From: Fidelibacterota bacterium
Lineage (GTDB): Bacteria > Marinisomatota > SORT01
Length of the DNA: 36,392 bases
NCBI GenBank assembly: GCA_022563775.1
Contig: JADFMS010000010.1
Coordinates: 1 to 36,392, forward strand
Direction: 5' to 3'
The notes under the pieces were generated by a model that saw only the letters and a program-made list of their open reading frames with translations, searched no databases and was not told the DNA's origin. Below are positions 1 to 8,742 of this stretch, in pieces; position 1 is the stretch's first letter, and every line of letters starts with the position of its first letter. The position numbers were made by a program, and so were the translations under genes.

Positions 1-1
1 G

Positions 2-2716
2 GCATACGCCCCGCGGTTTTTCAATGAAGGAAATGCGCAATTTAACAGATTGCTCAATTTGGTGGATAAGTATCATATCGGTGGGGTAATGTTTTTTAGA
101 GGCAAGCCGTATGCAGTGGGAAGATCAATCGAGCGATTACAAGCAGCGGCGAAAACTCCTCTTCTTATCATGGCAGATATGGAGTGGGGGCTTCCTATGC
201 GGGTGGACGAAAGCACCCGCTTTCTTCAGAATATGGCAACGGGGGCTGCCGGGAATGAAGATTACGCATATCAAATTGGAAAAATCACAGGAAAAGAAGC
301 TCGCGCCATAGGAGTTCATATCGGGTTTGCGCCTGTTATGGACGTTAATAATAATCCGGATAATATCATTATAAATACGCGTTCATACGGCGAGGACCCG
401 GCGCTTGTATCAAAAATGGGAACTGCATTCATTCGCGGACTGCAGGAAGAGGGTGTTTATGCCACAGCAAAACATTTTCCCGGACATGGTGACACCGATG
501 TTGATTCTCATATGTCGCTGCCGACCATTAATGCTTCAAGAGAGCGCATAAATAATTTAGAACTGCCTCCATTTCAGGCGGCTGTTGATGCCGGTGTACA
601 ATGTATAATGGTTGCTCATATTACTTTTAGTCAGATAAAGGAAATGCAGGGGAGACCGACGACACTCGATCCTTATTTTATCAAAACCGTTCTGAGAGAG
701 GAGATGGGTTTTAAGGGACTCGTTGTCAGTGATGCAATGGATATGGGCGGCATAACCGATAATTACTGGTCCGGCGAAGCAGCTGTCATGGCGATAAATG
801 CTGGAATAGATATGGTTCTTCTACCGCCGAATTTCGAAAGTACATATAAGTTTGTTCTTCAAGCGGTAAAAGAAGGCAGAATAAGTATGGAACGACTCGA
901 CGAGGCGGTGCGGCGAATTCTCAGAGCAAAAGCGGATCATGGACTTGAAAAAAAGCCTCTCTATAGCGAAGATAACCTTGAAAAGATAATGTCTGATTCA
1001 AAATCAGCATGGAAGGCGGAGCAGATCGCAAACGCCTCAATGACCCTTCTCAGAGACGATAAGAATGTGATACCTTTTAAAGCCGAGAAGATCGGAAAAC
1101 TGCTTGTGCTTACGGTGACTGATGAAGATGGGACTGCTTGGAGGGGAGCAACAATGAACAGGGAAGCTGCTGTTCGGGTACCCAATATGAAAGCAGTCTT
1201 TGTTGACCCACGTTCTACGGAAGAAGAGATCTCCCAAATAATCATAGAAGCTGATTCTGTAGATGCGATCATAGTCGGTGTATATGTAAAATGGCGGGAC
1301 AGGAAAGGTACCATCTCGCTGCCTGACACGACGGTAGAATTGCTTAAAAACGTATTCAAGATAGACAAACCGATGGCAGTGATAGCATTCGGTTCACCAT
1401 ATACGTTAAGACAGATCCCTGAGGTGCCGTCTTATCTCGTGGCATATGAAACGGTCTCATTGGCGCAAAGAGCTGCCATAAGGGCGCTGTTCGGGGAGAT
1501 TCCCATTAAGGCGAAAATACCGGTATCAATCCCCGGATATTACGAGATTGGAGACGGACTCGAACGAGAACTGCGGAAGATGGAACTCGTAAAGAATATT
1601 AAAGACGAATTATTCCAAGACACGTACGCTGTCATAAAAGCGGCGATAGCCGATTCGGTATTTCCCGGCGCGCAATTAGCAATTCTGAGAAAAGGAGAGC
1701 TCGTTTCAAGCAAGTCGTTCGGGCATCAGACATACGACCCTTCATCACCGGAGATAACATCAGAGACGATGTATGATATGGCTTCGGTAACCAAAATAGT
1801 TGCGACCACCGTCGTAGCCATGAATCTTTGGGAAAAGAAAAAATTAGTACTTGATATACCTCTAAAAAGCTATCTTCCGGGTTTTAGCGGAGGTGAAAAA
1901 GATCTCGTAACTATCCGTCACCTCTTGACTCATTCTTCCGGCACTCATTGGTGGACAGATTTATGGAACCAAGCCGCCGATAAAGAAGCGGCATATCAGC
2001 ACATTTATGGGCTTCCACTTGATTTCACTCCCGGCGATTCGATGATCTATTCTGATTTGGGATTGATTTTGACGATGGATATAATTGAGACGGTGACCGG
2101 AGAATCGCTTGACAAATTAGCGAATAGGTTATTTTACAAACCGCTGGGAATGAAGAACACCATGTACAATCCTCCGAAAGAATTGCTCGGAAGAATAGCT
2201 CCCACTGAGATTGGAGGGAGCATGGATAGGGGGCTTATCCATGGCGATGTGCATGATGAAAACGCATTCTTCCTTGGAGGTGTTTCCTCTCATGCAGGGC
2301 TGTTCTCTACAGCGGAAGATCTGGCATCTATGGCGCAAATGCTTATCAACGGAGGAATATACAAGCATAGACGGTTTTTCAAGCCTGAGACAATCGATTA
2401 TTGGACGACCCGTCAATTCATCACTCCTAAGAGCGATAGAGCTATCGGATGGCGTACGCCGACAGCGCCAAAATCATCAGCAGGTGATTATTTCTCGGAA
2501 GGAAGTTATGGTCATACCGGTTTTACAGGCACAACTTTTTGGATCGATCCGAATCGGGAGATAGCGATAATTTTACTTACAAACAGGGTACATCCGACAC
2601 GGGAGCGGGGCGGCATATATAAAGTGAGAAGAGATTTCCATAATTCTGTGATGAGATCTCTCCTGAAAGAAATGGGAGAGCCGATTCCTGAACTCTCTGA
2701 CAGCCCTGAAGAGTAA
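2..2716 (+). CDS. GH3 beta-N-acetylhexosaminidase-like / beta-lactamase-family fusion (5' partial)
   Basis: The reading frame is open from base 2, so the gene starts outside the window; the TTG at 50 is only the first start-like codon. Residue numbers here count from base 2. The N-terminal half is a glycoside hydrolase family 3 TIM barrel with the NagZ-type motif KHFPGHGD..DSH (acid/base His about 170) and VVSDAMDM (nucleophile Asp about 244). A linking C-terminal GH3 subdomain follows. From about residue 560 there is a serine beta-lactamase/DD-peptidase fold with SVTK (Ser about 595), YSD in place of the YxN motif, and HTG in place of KTG. Such fusions are known in Bacteroidota-like bacteria and probably cleave GlcNAc-containing glycans or muropeptides. 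The two symporters that follow suggest uptake of the products. The pairing of activities is inference. Confidence 0.93.
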   Translation, partial: AYAPRFFNEGNAQFNRLLNLVDKYHIGGVMFFRGKPYAVGRSIERLQAAAKTPLLIMADMEWGLPMRVDESTRFLQNMATGAAGNEDYAYQIGKITGKEARAIGVHIGFAPVMDVNNNPDNIIINTRSYGEDPALVSKMGTAFIRGLQEEGVYATAKHFPGHGDTDVDSHMSLPTINASRERINNLELPPFQAAVDAGVQCIMVAHITFSQIKEMQGRPTTLDPYFIKTVLREEMGFKGLVVSDAMDMGGITDNYWSGEAAVMAINAGIDMVLLPPNFESTYKFVLQAVKEGRISMERLDEAVRRILRAKADHGLEKKPLYSEDNLEKIMSDSKSAWKAEQIANASMTLLRDDKNVIPFKAEKIGKLLVLTVTDEDGTAWRGATMNREAAVRVPNMKAVFVDPRSTEEEISQIIIEADSVDAIIVGVYVKWRDRKGTISLPDTTVELLKNVFKIDKPMAVIAFGSPYTLRQIPEVPSYLVAYETVSLAQRAAIRALFGEIPIKAKIPVSIPGYYEIGDGLERELRKMELVKNIKDELFQDTYAVIKAAIADSVFPGAQLAILRKGELVSSKSFGHQTYDPSSPEITSETMYDMASVTKIVATTVVAMNLWEKKKLVLDIPLKSYLPGFSGGEKDLVTIRHLLTHSSGTHWWTDLWNQAADKEAAYQHIYGLPLDFTPGDSMIYSDLGLILTMDIIETVTGESLDKLANRLFYKPLGMKNTMYNPPKELLGRIAPTEIGGSMDRGLIHGDVHDENAFFLGGVSSHAGLFSTAEDLASMAQMLINGGIYKHRRFFKPETIDYWTTRQFITPKSDRAIGWRTPTAPKSSAGDYFSEGSYGHTGFTGTTFWIDPNREIAIILLTNRVHPTRERGGIYKVRRDFHNSVMRSLLKEMGEPIPELSDSPEE

Positions 2717-2770
2717 TACTTTAATAAAATCAATCTGAATAAACCTGCTAAATTCTAAAATGGAGAGTGA

Positions 2771-4288
2771 ATGGGATTTACCTCAATTGACATGATAATT
2801 GTAGTAGTCTATATGACTGCTTCGGTAGGAATTGGCAGTTGGATAGGCAGAAAACAATCGACTACTACGGATTATTTCTTGGGAGGCAGAGATATCCCCT
2901 GGCAGGCGGTAACATTCAGCATCGTCGCAACGGAAACAAGCGTTCTTACGTTCATAGGTATTCCTGCGGTCTCCTATTTGGGAAATATGACGTTTCTTCA
3001 GATCGTATTCGGTTATATGCTTGGAAGAATATTGGTGGCTCTGATCATGATTCCGGCTTATTCCGAAGGTAAGATCGAGACAGCCTACCATTTTCTCGGC
3101 AACAGATTCGGACAGAAAATGAGAAGCATAGCCAGTATAACATTTATGGGCACCCGTCTATTGGCGGATGGTGTACGGTTATTCGCAACGGCAATCCCTC
3201 TGACGATAATAATCAAGGGAAGCGGATTTCTTGAAGGATTAACCGACGGTGAATTTTATGTTCTCTCAATTGTTTTTATCGGAATTCTGACGATGGTCTA
3301 CACATATGTAGGTGGAATTCGTTCAGTCATCTGGATGGACGTAATTCAAATGAGCGTCTACATCGGTGGAGCGCTGCTTGCCGTTCTTCTTATTCTTAAC
3401 AAACTTCCCGGTGGATTTGACAGTGTAATCAATTGGGCAAACGATGGCGATAAACTTCGATGGCTTTATTTCGGGACCGATCTTACCTTCAGTGAATTTA
3501 TAAAGGCGCCGTATACACTGTTCACGGCTTTGATAGCCGGAGCAATATTCTCTCTCGCGTCTCACGGTACCGACCAACTTATAATTCAAAGGGTTCTGAC
3601 GTGCAGAGATAAACGCTCAAGCCAGTTGGCAATTGCATCAAGCGGAATAGTGATATTCTTTCAATTTCTGATCTTCTTACTTCTCGGCGGAATGCTTTAC
3701 GCGTATTACGAGGGGTTATCCCCTGAACAATTAGGATTGACCCGCGCTGACGGGATATTTCCTAAATTTATAGTCGAAGAGATGCCCGTAGGTATTAGCG
3801 GGTTGATAGTTGCGGCATTGTTCGCAGCGGCAATGAGCACGCTTTCAAGCAGCCTTTCAAGTCTTTCCAGCGCAACGGTTTTGGATATTTATAAACCTAT
3901 CTTCGGAAAAAATAAATCAGAAGCTGAACTCTTGGACATCTCCCGAAAAGTGACTCTTGGATGGGGAATAATCCTGATCTCCACCGCTATCGGTTTTATC
4001 GGTCTGAAAGGTACCGTAGTGGAGGTGGCGCTCGGTATCGCATCGTATACTTACGGCGGTCTTCTCGGAGTGTTTTTGATAGGGATGATAGATAAGAAAA
4101 CAAAACAAATAGACGCTATTATAGGTTTCGTAACAGCTCTTATAGTAATGACGGTGGTTATAGCGACTTTGAAAATCGCCTGGCCTTTATACACAATGGT
4201 GGGAGCGACAACCGTTATCTTAGTCGGTATAATATCAAGTAAATTCAGCGTTAGCAGCGAATCTGAAACAAATGGAATGACCGAATGA
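2771..4288 (+). CDS. Sodium:solute symporter, SSS family (first of pair)
   Basis: A 505-residue polytopic inner-membrane protein of the SSS/SLC5 family. Family signatures are the GGIRSVIWMDVIQ segment after about TM5, the HGTDQLIIQR segment, and the AAAMSTLSSSLSSLSS helix whose serines correspond to the sodium-binding region of TM8. The ATG at 2771 has GGAGA about 6 bases upstream and sits 54 bases after the GH3 fusion. The substrate cannot be read from sequence. SSS members include the MurNAc transporter MurT of Tannerella, so with the upstream GH3 enzyme an amino sugar or muropeptide is a reasonable guess. The stop overlaps the next start by 4 bases (ATGA), which implies coupled translation. 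Confidence 0.93.
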   Translation: MGFTSIDMIIVVVYMTASVGIGSWIGRKQSTTTDYFLGGRDIPWQAVTFSIVATETSVLTFIGIPAVSYLGNMTFLQIVFGYMLGRILVALIMIPAYSEGKIETAYHFLGNRFGQKMRSIASITFMGTRLLADGVRLFATAIPLTIIIKGSGFLEGLTDGEFYVLSIVFIGILTMVYTYVGGIRSVIWMDVIQMSVYIGGALLAVLLILNKLPGGFDSVINWANDGDKLRWLYFGTDLTFSEFIKAPYTLFTALIAGAIFSLASHGTDQLIIQRVLTCRDKRSSQLAIASSGIVIFFQFLIFLLLGGMLYAYYEGLSPEQLGLTRADGIFPKFIVEEMPVGISGLIVAALFAAAMSTLSSSLSSLSSATVLDIYKPIFGKNKSEAELLDISRKVTLGWGIILISTAIGFIGLKGTVVEVALGIASYTYGGLLGVFLIGMIDKKTKQIDAIIGFVTALIVMTVVIATLKIAWPLYTMVGATTVILVGIISSKFSVSSESETNGMTE

Positions 4289-6036
4289 ATGTATCAACTC
4301 TCGATTGGGCATTGGTAATTTTATACTTCGTTTTCGCTCTTGGGACAGGACTATATTTTTCCCGAAGAGCATCGGGGAATATAGTAGAATACTTCACTTC
4401 CGGGAGAAGCCTCCCCTGGTGGGTAGCGGGAACAAGTATGGTTGCCACCACATTCGCGGCAGACACACCGTTAGCCGTCACCGAGCTCGTAGCAAATCAC
4501 GGGATAGCCGGTAATTGGCTTTGGTGGAATATGCTCATGAGCGGTCTCCTGACCGTATTTTTATTCTCCCGACTATGGAGAAGGGCGGAAGTAATAACTG
4601 ATGTAGAGTTTACAGAACTGCGTTATTCGGGAAAACCCGCGGCTTTCTTGAGAGGATTCAGAGCGCTATACTTAGCAATCCCCATAAACCTGATAGTCAT
4701 GGGCTGGGTAACATTAGCAATGGTGAAGATAATAGAATTGGCTATAGATGTGGATAAATGGGTTGCCGTTGGAATAGCTATGGCAGTAACTCTGCTTTAC
4801 AGCACCATGAGCGGTCTCTGGGGAGTAGTGATGACAGACATGCTTCAGTTCGTCATAGCAATGGTCGGTTCAATAGCATTGGCATATTTCGCCATCGATG
4901 CTGTCGGCGGTATAGATGGATTGAAAGAAGGACTTGTCACAAATTACGGACCTGACCACGGATTACTGAATTTTTTGCCCGAAATCGGTTCGGTATGGAT
5001 GCCAATGACAGCATTTTTTGTATATCTCGCAGTCAATTGGTGGGCTGCATGGTATCCGGGAGCGGAACCGGGTGGAGGCGGTTACATCGCTCAGAGGATG
5101 TTTGCCGCCAAAGATGAGAAGCATTCATTCCTTGCGACACTCTGGTTCAATATTGCGCACTACGCTCTTCGTCCCTGGCCATGGATACTCGTTGCTCTTG
5201 TAAGTATGGTATTATATCCTGACTTAGAGGATAAGCAAACAGGTTATATCCTTGTGATGCTCAACCACTTACCGACAGGATTTAAAGGATTACTTTTAGC
5301 ATCGTTCGCCGCCGCATTTATGTCAACGATAAGCACTCAACTAAATTGGGGAAGCTCATATCTTGTGAACGATTTCTATAAGCGGTTCATCAAAAAAGAG
5401 GCGAGCGATTCACATTATGTGGCAGTGGCACGAATCTCCACCGTCATATTGGTAATTCTATCCGGATTCGTAACATCACAGATGGATACGATTGCGGGCG
5501 CATGGAAATTTCTGCTTGCCATCGGCGCTGGTACAGGCGCTGTTTATATTTTACGATGGTTCTGGTGGCGGATAAACGCATGGTCCGAGATTTCTGCGAT
5601 GGTAATGTCATTTATTACGGCGATAAGTTTACAGTCAATTTTTGGCATGGACACTTCCGATGCCAATGTTTTCGCACAAGTTATGCTGATCACCGTCGGC
5701 GCAAGTTCTGTCGTATGGCTGACTGTTACATTTATGACGGAGCCCGAAAGCGAGGAGGTATTACTTAAGTTTTATAGGAAAGTCCGTCCGGGTGGAAAAT
5801 TCTGGAAGCCTATCAGCGAATTAGCTCCCGAGGTACAAACCGATAAAGGATTATCATGGGATCTTGCGGATTGGGCTGCCGGATTGATTATGATCTATTC
5901 TACTCTATTTGGAGTCGGTAAAATACTGCTCGGACATTCGCTGCTTGGAATCGGATTACTTATTCTTGCAGCTATGGCGTTCTCGTTTATCAGATGGGAT
6001 CTGAACCGCAGAGGATGGAAAAGCATCTCCGAATAG
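4285..6036 (+). CDS. Sodium:solute symporter, SSS family (second of pair)
   Basis: A 583-residue SSS-family symporter, longer than its upstream neighbour and clearly not a recent duplicate. Signatures are MSGLWGVVMTDMLQF, the WYPGAEPGGGGYIAQR loop, and FAAAFMSTISTQLNWGSSY at the sodium-site helix. Hydrophobic segments continue to a C-terminal membrane pair near residues 535-575. It begins inside the stop of the previous gene (ATGA at 4285). Two dissimilar SSS proteins in tandem behind a glycosidase suggest two products of the same hydrolysis, or two substrates of one pathway. The substrate is unknown. Confidence 0.92.
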   Translation: MNVSTLDWALVILYFVFALGTGLYFSRRASGNIVEYFTSGRSLPWWVAGTSMVATTFAADTPLAVTELVANHGIAGNWLWWNMLMSGLLTVFLFSRLWRRAEVITDVEFTELRYSGKPAAFLRGFRALYLAIPINLIVMGWVTLAMVKIIELAIDVDKWVAVGIAMAVTLLYSTMSGLWGVVMTDMLQFVIAMVGSIALAYFAIDAVGGIDGLKEGLVTNYGPDHGLLNFLPEIGSVWMPMTAFFVYLAVNWWAAWYPGAEPGGGGYIAQRMFAAKDEKHSFLATLWFNIAHYALRPWPWILVALVSMVLYPDLEDKQTGYILVMLNHLPTGFKGLLLASFAAAFMSTISTQLNWGSSYLVNDFYKRFIKKEASDSHYVAVARISTVILVILSGFVTSQMDTIAGAWKFLLAIGAGTGAVYILRWFWWRINAWSEISAMVMSFITAISLQSIFGMDTSDANVFAQVMLITVGASSVVWLTVTFMTEPESEEVLLKFYRKVRPGGKFWKPISELAPEVQTDKGLSWDLADWAAGLIMIYSTLFGVGKILLGHSLLGIGLLILAAMAFSFIRWDLNRRGWKSISE

Positions 6037-6040
6037 ACAT

Positions 6041-6259
6041 CTGCGCTATTAGAATAAAGTTTGAATGTGCTGTGCTGTCAAGGCTACCGCCTTCGGCGGA
6101 TCAGGCAAGACCCTAACCCGAAAACTATTGTCATTGCGATCCCGATTTATCGGGAGAAGCAATCTCAAATCTATCGAATACAGAACGAGATTGGCTTACG
6201 CCTGTCTTCGGCTGCCGCGTCGTGACTATGTCACTCCTCGCAAAGACAGTTCTCTACAA
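6041..6259. repeat. 219-bp direct repeat, copy 1
   Basis: It matches 6361-6579 at a fixed offset of 320 bases with about six mismatches by eye. Inside lies an inverted-repeat core at 6129-6248: TGTCATTGCGA on the left and TCGCAAAGACA on the right. Nested hairpins include CCGCC-TTC-GGCGG at 6087, TCCCGAT-TT-ATCGGGA at 6140, and GTGAC-TAT-GTCAC in the right arm. No transposase is present. It looks like a non-autonomous intergenic repeat (MITE- or REP-like) and spurious ORFs run through it. Confidence 0.9.
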
Positions 6260-6360
6260 TCTTTGGCTCTTCAGTGGCAGTCAGGACCACCGCCGATGGG
6301 GGACTAAGGCTTGTCCTGATGCCCAGTGGAAACGTTATTGCGGTCGGGGCAAGCCCCAAC
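6260..6360. other. 101-bp spacer between the direct repeats
   Basis: Unlike the flanks, this spacer is not repeated within the window. It contains an imperfect inverted pair (CAGTGGCAGTCAGGAC near 6271 against GTCCTGATGCCCAGTG near 6314), so it can form its own long hairpin. With the flanking copies it makes a composite repeat-spacer-repeat unit. No coding sequence is credible here. Confidence 0.5.
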
Positions 6361-6579
6361 TCGCACTATTAGAATAAAGTTTGAATGTGTTATGCTGTCA
6401 AGGCTACCGCCTTCGGCGGAACAGGCAAGACCCTAACCCGAAAACTATTGTCATTGCGATCCCGATTTATCGGGAGAAGCAATCTCAAATCTATCGAATA
6501 CAGAACGAGATTGGCTTACGCCTGTCTTCGGCTGCCGCGTCGTGACTATGTCACTCCTCGCAAAGACAGTTCTCTACAA
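6361..6579. repeat. 219-bp direct repeat, copy 2
   Basis: Second copy of the 6041-6259 repeat, in the same orientation, with its core at 6449-6568. The near identity of the two copies points to a recent local duplication, or to selection or gene conversion keeping them alike. Confidence 0.9.
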
Positions 6580-6604
6580 CATATTCATCTACCCTAAATT
6601 ATGA

Positions 6605-6630
6605 AACTGAATAAATCAGTTCAGTTTTTC
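6605..6630 (+). terminator. Possible Rho-independent terminator
   Basis: AACTGA (6605-6610), a five-base loop and TCAGTT (6616-6621) form a stem, followed by CAG and a run of five T. It lies between the repeats and the carbamoyltransferase operon and could end readthrough from the symporter operon. The stem is short and AT-rich, so this is tentative. Confidence 0.3.
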
Positions 6631-6679
6631 TGATTTCTTCCGATACTATGTACAGACGAAGTATATGTAAGGGAAAGAT

Positions 6680-6814
6680 GTGGACACCGAAAAAATCAGA
6701 AATATTCTGCGAGATATCTACGATACGATCAAATCATCAGAAATAGCACAGGTCGACAAAAGCACAAATTGGCAGATCGACGATAAAGCCGATGACCTCG
6801 AAAGTGAATATTAA
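6680..6814 (+). CDS. Small acidic protein upstream of the carbamoyltransferase
   Basis: A 44-residue ORF with a GTG start preceded by AAGGGA five bases upstream. The product begins VDTEKIRNILRDIYDTIKSS and ends in an acidic tail (DDKADDLESEY). It is soluble, with a predicted amphipathic helix in its first half. It lies 17 bases before the carbamoyltransferase and is probably its operon leader gene. I do not recognise a family. Small proteins often sit beside NodU-type carbamoyltransferases, but the known one (DUF5989) is a membrane protein and this is not. Confidence 0.6.
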   Translation: MDTEKIRNILRDIYDTIKSSEIAQVDKSTNWQIDDKADDLESEY

Positions 6815-6831
6815 TTGATTTTTCAAAATTA

Positions 6832-8523
6832 ATGAAAGTCCTCGGAATATCATGTTATTACCATGATGCAGCGGCGACATTGGTGTCAGACGGAAAAATT
6901 TTAGCAGCAGCGGAAGAAGAACGGTTCACCCGTCGCAAACATGATAACAGATTTCCTGAATTATCAATCAAATATTGCCTTGAAGAAGCGGGAATAAGCA
7001 GTTCTGATTTAGATTATGTTTGTTTCTATGAGAAACCTTTTCTAAAACTTGAAAGGATGTTGGAAACTGCATCCCATACACCGGATAAATCAGAAAGTAT
7101 GGTGACAGGACAGCTTTCACACATGTTGCACGAAAGGTTATTCACCAAGCAGGTGCTGAGTGAAAAAATAGGTTATGATGGTGAACTGCTTTTCGTTGAG
7201 CACCACATGGCTCACGCAGCATCTTCATATTATATTTCAGGTTTTGATAAATCCGCTGTGATGACGATTGACGGTGTAGGCGAATGGGCTACCACCGTTC
7301 AATATATCGGTGAGGGGAGTTCGTTGAAAAAGGTAAAAGAGATCCGGTATCCTCACTCGTTGGGATTATTATATAGCGCGGTTACGGCATTTCTCGGATT
7401 CAAAGTAAATAACGACGAATACAAGGTAATGGGATTAGCCTCTTACGGCGAACCTAAGCATATCGACAAGATAAACAGACTTCTAAAAGTCTATGATGAC
7501 GGCAGTATCGAACTGAATCTCGATTATTTCAGTTTTATGTATGATTCGAACAGGATGTATTCGGATGAATTCGTTGAGCTCTTTGGACCGCCGAGAAAAT
7601 CGGATGATGAAATATCAGACTATCATATGGATATTGCCTCTTCGCTCCAAAAAGTACTTGAAGAAACCTTGATAAAGATGGGTAATCTCTTCTACGAAGA
7701 GAGTGGAGAAATTGAAAATATCTGTTTAGCCGGAGGAGTAGCTTTGAACAGCGTGGCTAATTGGCGTTTCATAGAAGAAACGCCCTTCAAGAATATTTGT
7801 ATTCAACCGGCAGCGGGAGATGGAGGCGGTTCGATGGGAGCAGCTCTTTACGCTTATTATATGAAATCGGAAGATCCAATTAATAGTGAACCGCACACTA
7901 CTCTGCTCGGACCATCATTTTCAAATGAAGAGATAAAAGAATTACTCGACGAGCGTAATGCGATTTATACGAAACTGAGCGATGATGAACTTTGCGCCAA
8001 GGCAGCCGAGTATTTGGATAAAAACCTGATAATCGGCTGGTTTCAGGGCAGGATGGAGTTCGGACCGCGGGCACTGGGAAATCGAAGCATTCTCGCCAAT
8101 GCGACCAATCCCGATATGAAAGACATCTTGAATGCTCGTGTTAAATTCAGGGAGGATTTCAGACCTTTCGCTCCTGCTGTACTCGAAGAGAGATCGAGTG
8201 AATATTTCGATATTGACTTCAAAAGTCCGTATATGCTTTTCGTCCCGCAAGTCATGGAAGGAATGGGTGAGAAAATCCCGTCTGTTACACACACAGATAA
8301 TTCTGCGCGAATTCAAACGGTGAATCGAGCAGAAAATCCCCGCTATTACAAGCTGATTGAGGAGTTTGAAAAGCGTTCAGGCGTTCCGGTGATAATTAAT
8401 ACCTCTTTTAATGTTCGCGGCGAACCGATTGTCTGTACGCCTGAAGATGCATACAATTGTTTTTTAAAAACAGATATAGATTTTTTATTCATGGGAAATT
8501 TTTTAGTGGAGAAGGTGGTCTGA
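6832..8523 (+). CDS. Carbamoyltransferase, NodU/CmcH family
   Basis: A 563-residue protein with the two-domain NodU/CmcH/TobZ layout. The N-terminal Kae1-like domain begins MKVLGISCYYHDAAATL and carries the metal-binding HHMAHAASS motif (His124, His125, His128) and MTIDGVGEWATT. The C-terminal domain has the EFGPRALGNRS motif near residue 408 and INTSFNVRGEPIVCTP. Family members use carbamoyl phosphate and ATP to form a carbamoyl-adenylate and transfer the carbamoyl group to a hydroxyl of a sugar, antibiotic or surface glycan. The neighbouring SGNH protein suggests a glycan or secondary-metabolite acceptor. Start ATG at 6832; the SD is weak. Confidence 0.95.
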   Translation: MKVLGISCYYHDAAATLVSDGKILAAAEEERFTRRKHDNRFPELSIKYCLEEAGISSSDLDYVCFYEKPFLKLERMLETASHTPDKSESMVTGQLSHMLHERLFTKQVLSEKIGYDGELLFVEHHMAHAASSYYISGFDKSAVMTIDGVGEWATTVQYIGEGSSLKKVKEIRYPHSLGLLYSAVTAFLGFKVNNDEYKVMGLASYGEPKHIDKINRLLKVYDDGSIELNLDYFSFMYDSNRMYSDEFVELFGPPRKSDDEISDYHMDIASSLQKVLEETLIKMGNLFYEESGEIENICLAGGVALNSVANWRFIEETPFKNICIQPAAGDGGGSMGAALYAYYMKSEDPINSEPHTTLLGPSFSNEEIKELLDERNAIYTKLSDDELCAKAAEYLDKNLIIGWFQGRMEFGPRALGNRSILANATNPDMKDILNARVKFREDFRPFAPAVLEERSSEYFDIDFKSPYMLFVPQVMEGMGEKIPSVTHTDNSARIQTVNRAENPRYYKLIEEFEKRSGVPVIINTSFNVRGEPIVCTPEDAYNCFLKTDIDFLFMGNFLVEKVV

Positions 8524-8525
8524 TT

Positions 8526-8708
8526 ATGAGTGATAATAGTTATTTCAGTAAAGAAGATATAGACTTGATGAGGGCAGAATTGAAAGAGAATCCCCAAAGT
8601 CCCGAATGGCTTAGTTTAGCGTTAGAGGTGTTTCCTGAACTCCAGGAGCTTATCCAACCCGAAGAAGATGAGAACAGATTCGTGGTAGAGTATATCTATC
8701 CTCATTAA
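8526..8708 (+). CDS. Small acidic protein between carbamoyltransferase and SGNH hydrolase
   Basis: A 60-residue ORF starting at ATG 8526, two bases after the carbamoyltransferase stop. A purine-rich stretch (GGAGAAGGTGG) lies inside the end of the upstream gene. Longer in-frame starts upstream would overlap the carbamoyltransferase deeply and are unlikely. The product is acidic, with a helical SKEDIDLMRAELKEN segment and an EEDENRFVVEYIYPH tail. There is no membrane segment and I recognise no family. Tight spacing suggests it is made with the flanking enzymes, perhaps as a carrier or regulatory partner (inference). Confidence 0.75.
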   Translation: MSDNSYFSKEDIDLMRAELKENPQSPEWLSLALEVFPELQELIQPEEDENRFVVEYIYPH

Positions 8709-8742
8709 CCGTGATTAGAATGACGATATACTTCTAAGTCGG

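Noticed and set aside
961..1368. Minus-strand ORF inside the GH3 gene
   Set aside because: It overlaps a strongly conserved coding region, has no SD or recognisable product, and is a shadow of the + strand frame.
6041..6579. CRISPR array
   Set aside because: Only two repeats, each over 200 bases, with a single spacer and no cas genes.
6065..6597. Two ORFs of 80 and 70 residues inside the 219-bp repeats
   Set aside because: They are nearly identical because the DNA repeat is, lack SD sequences, and run through hairpins; coding is not credible.
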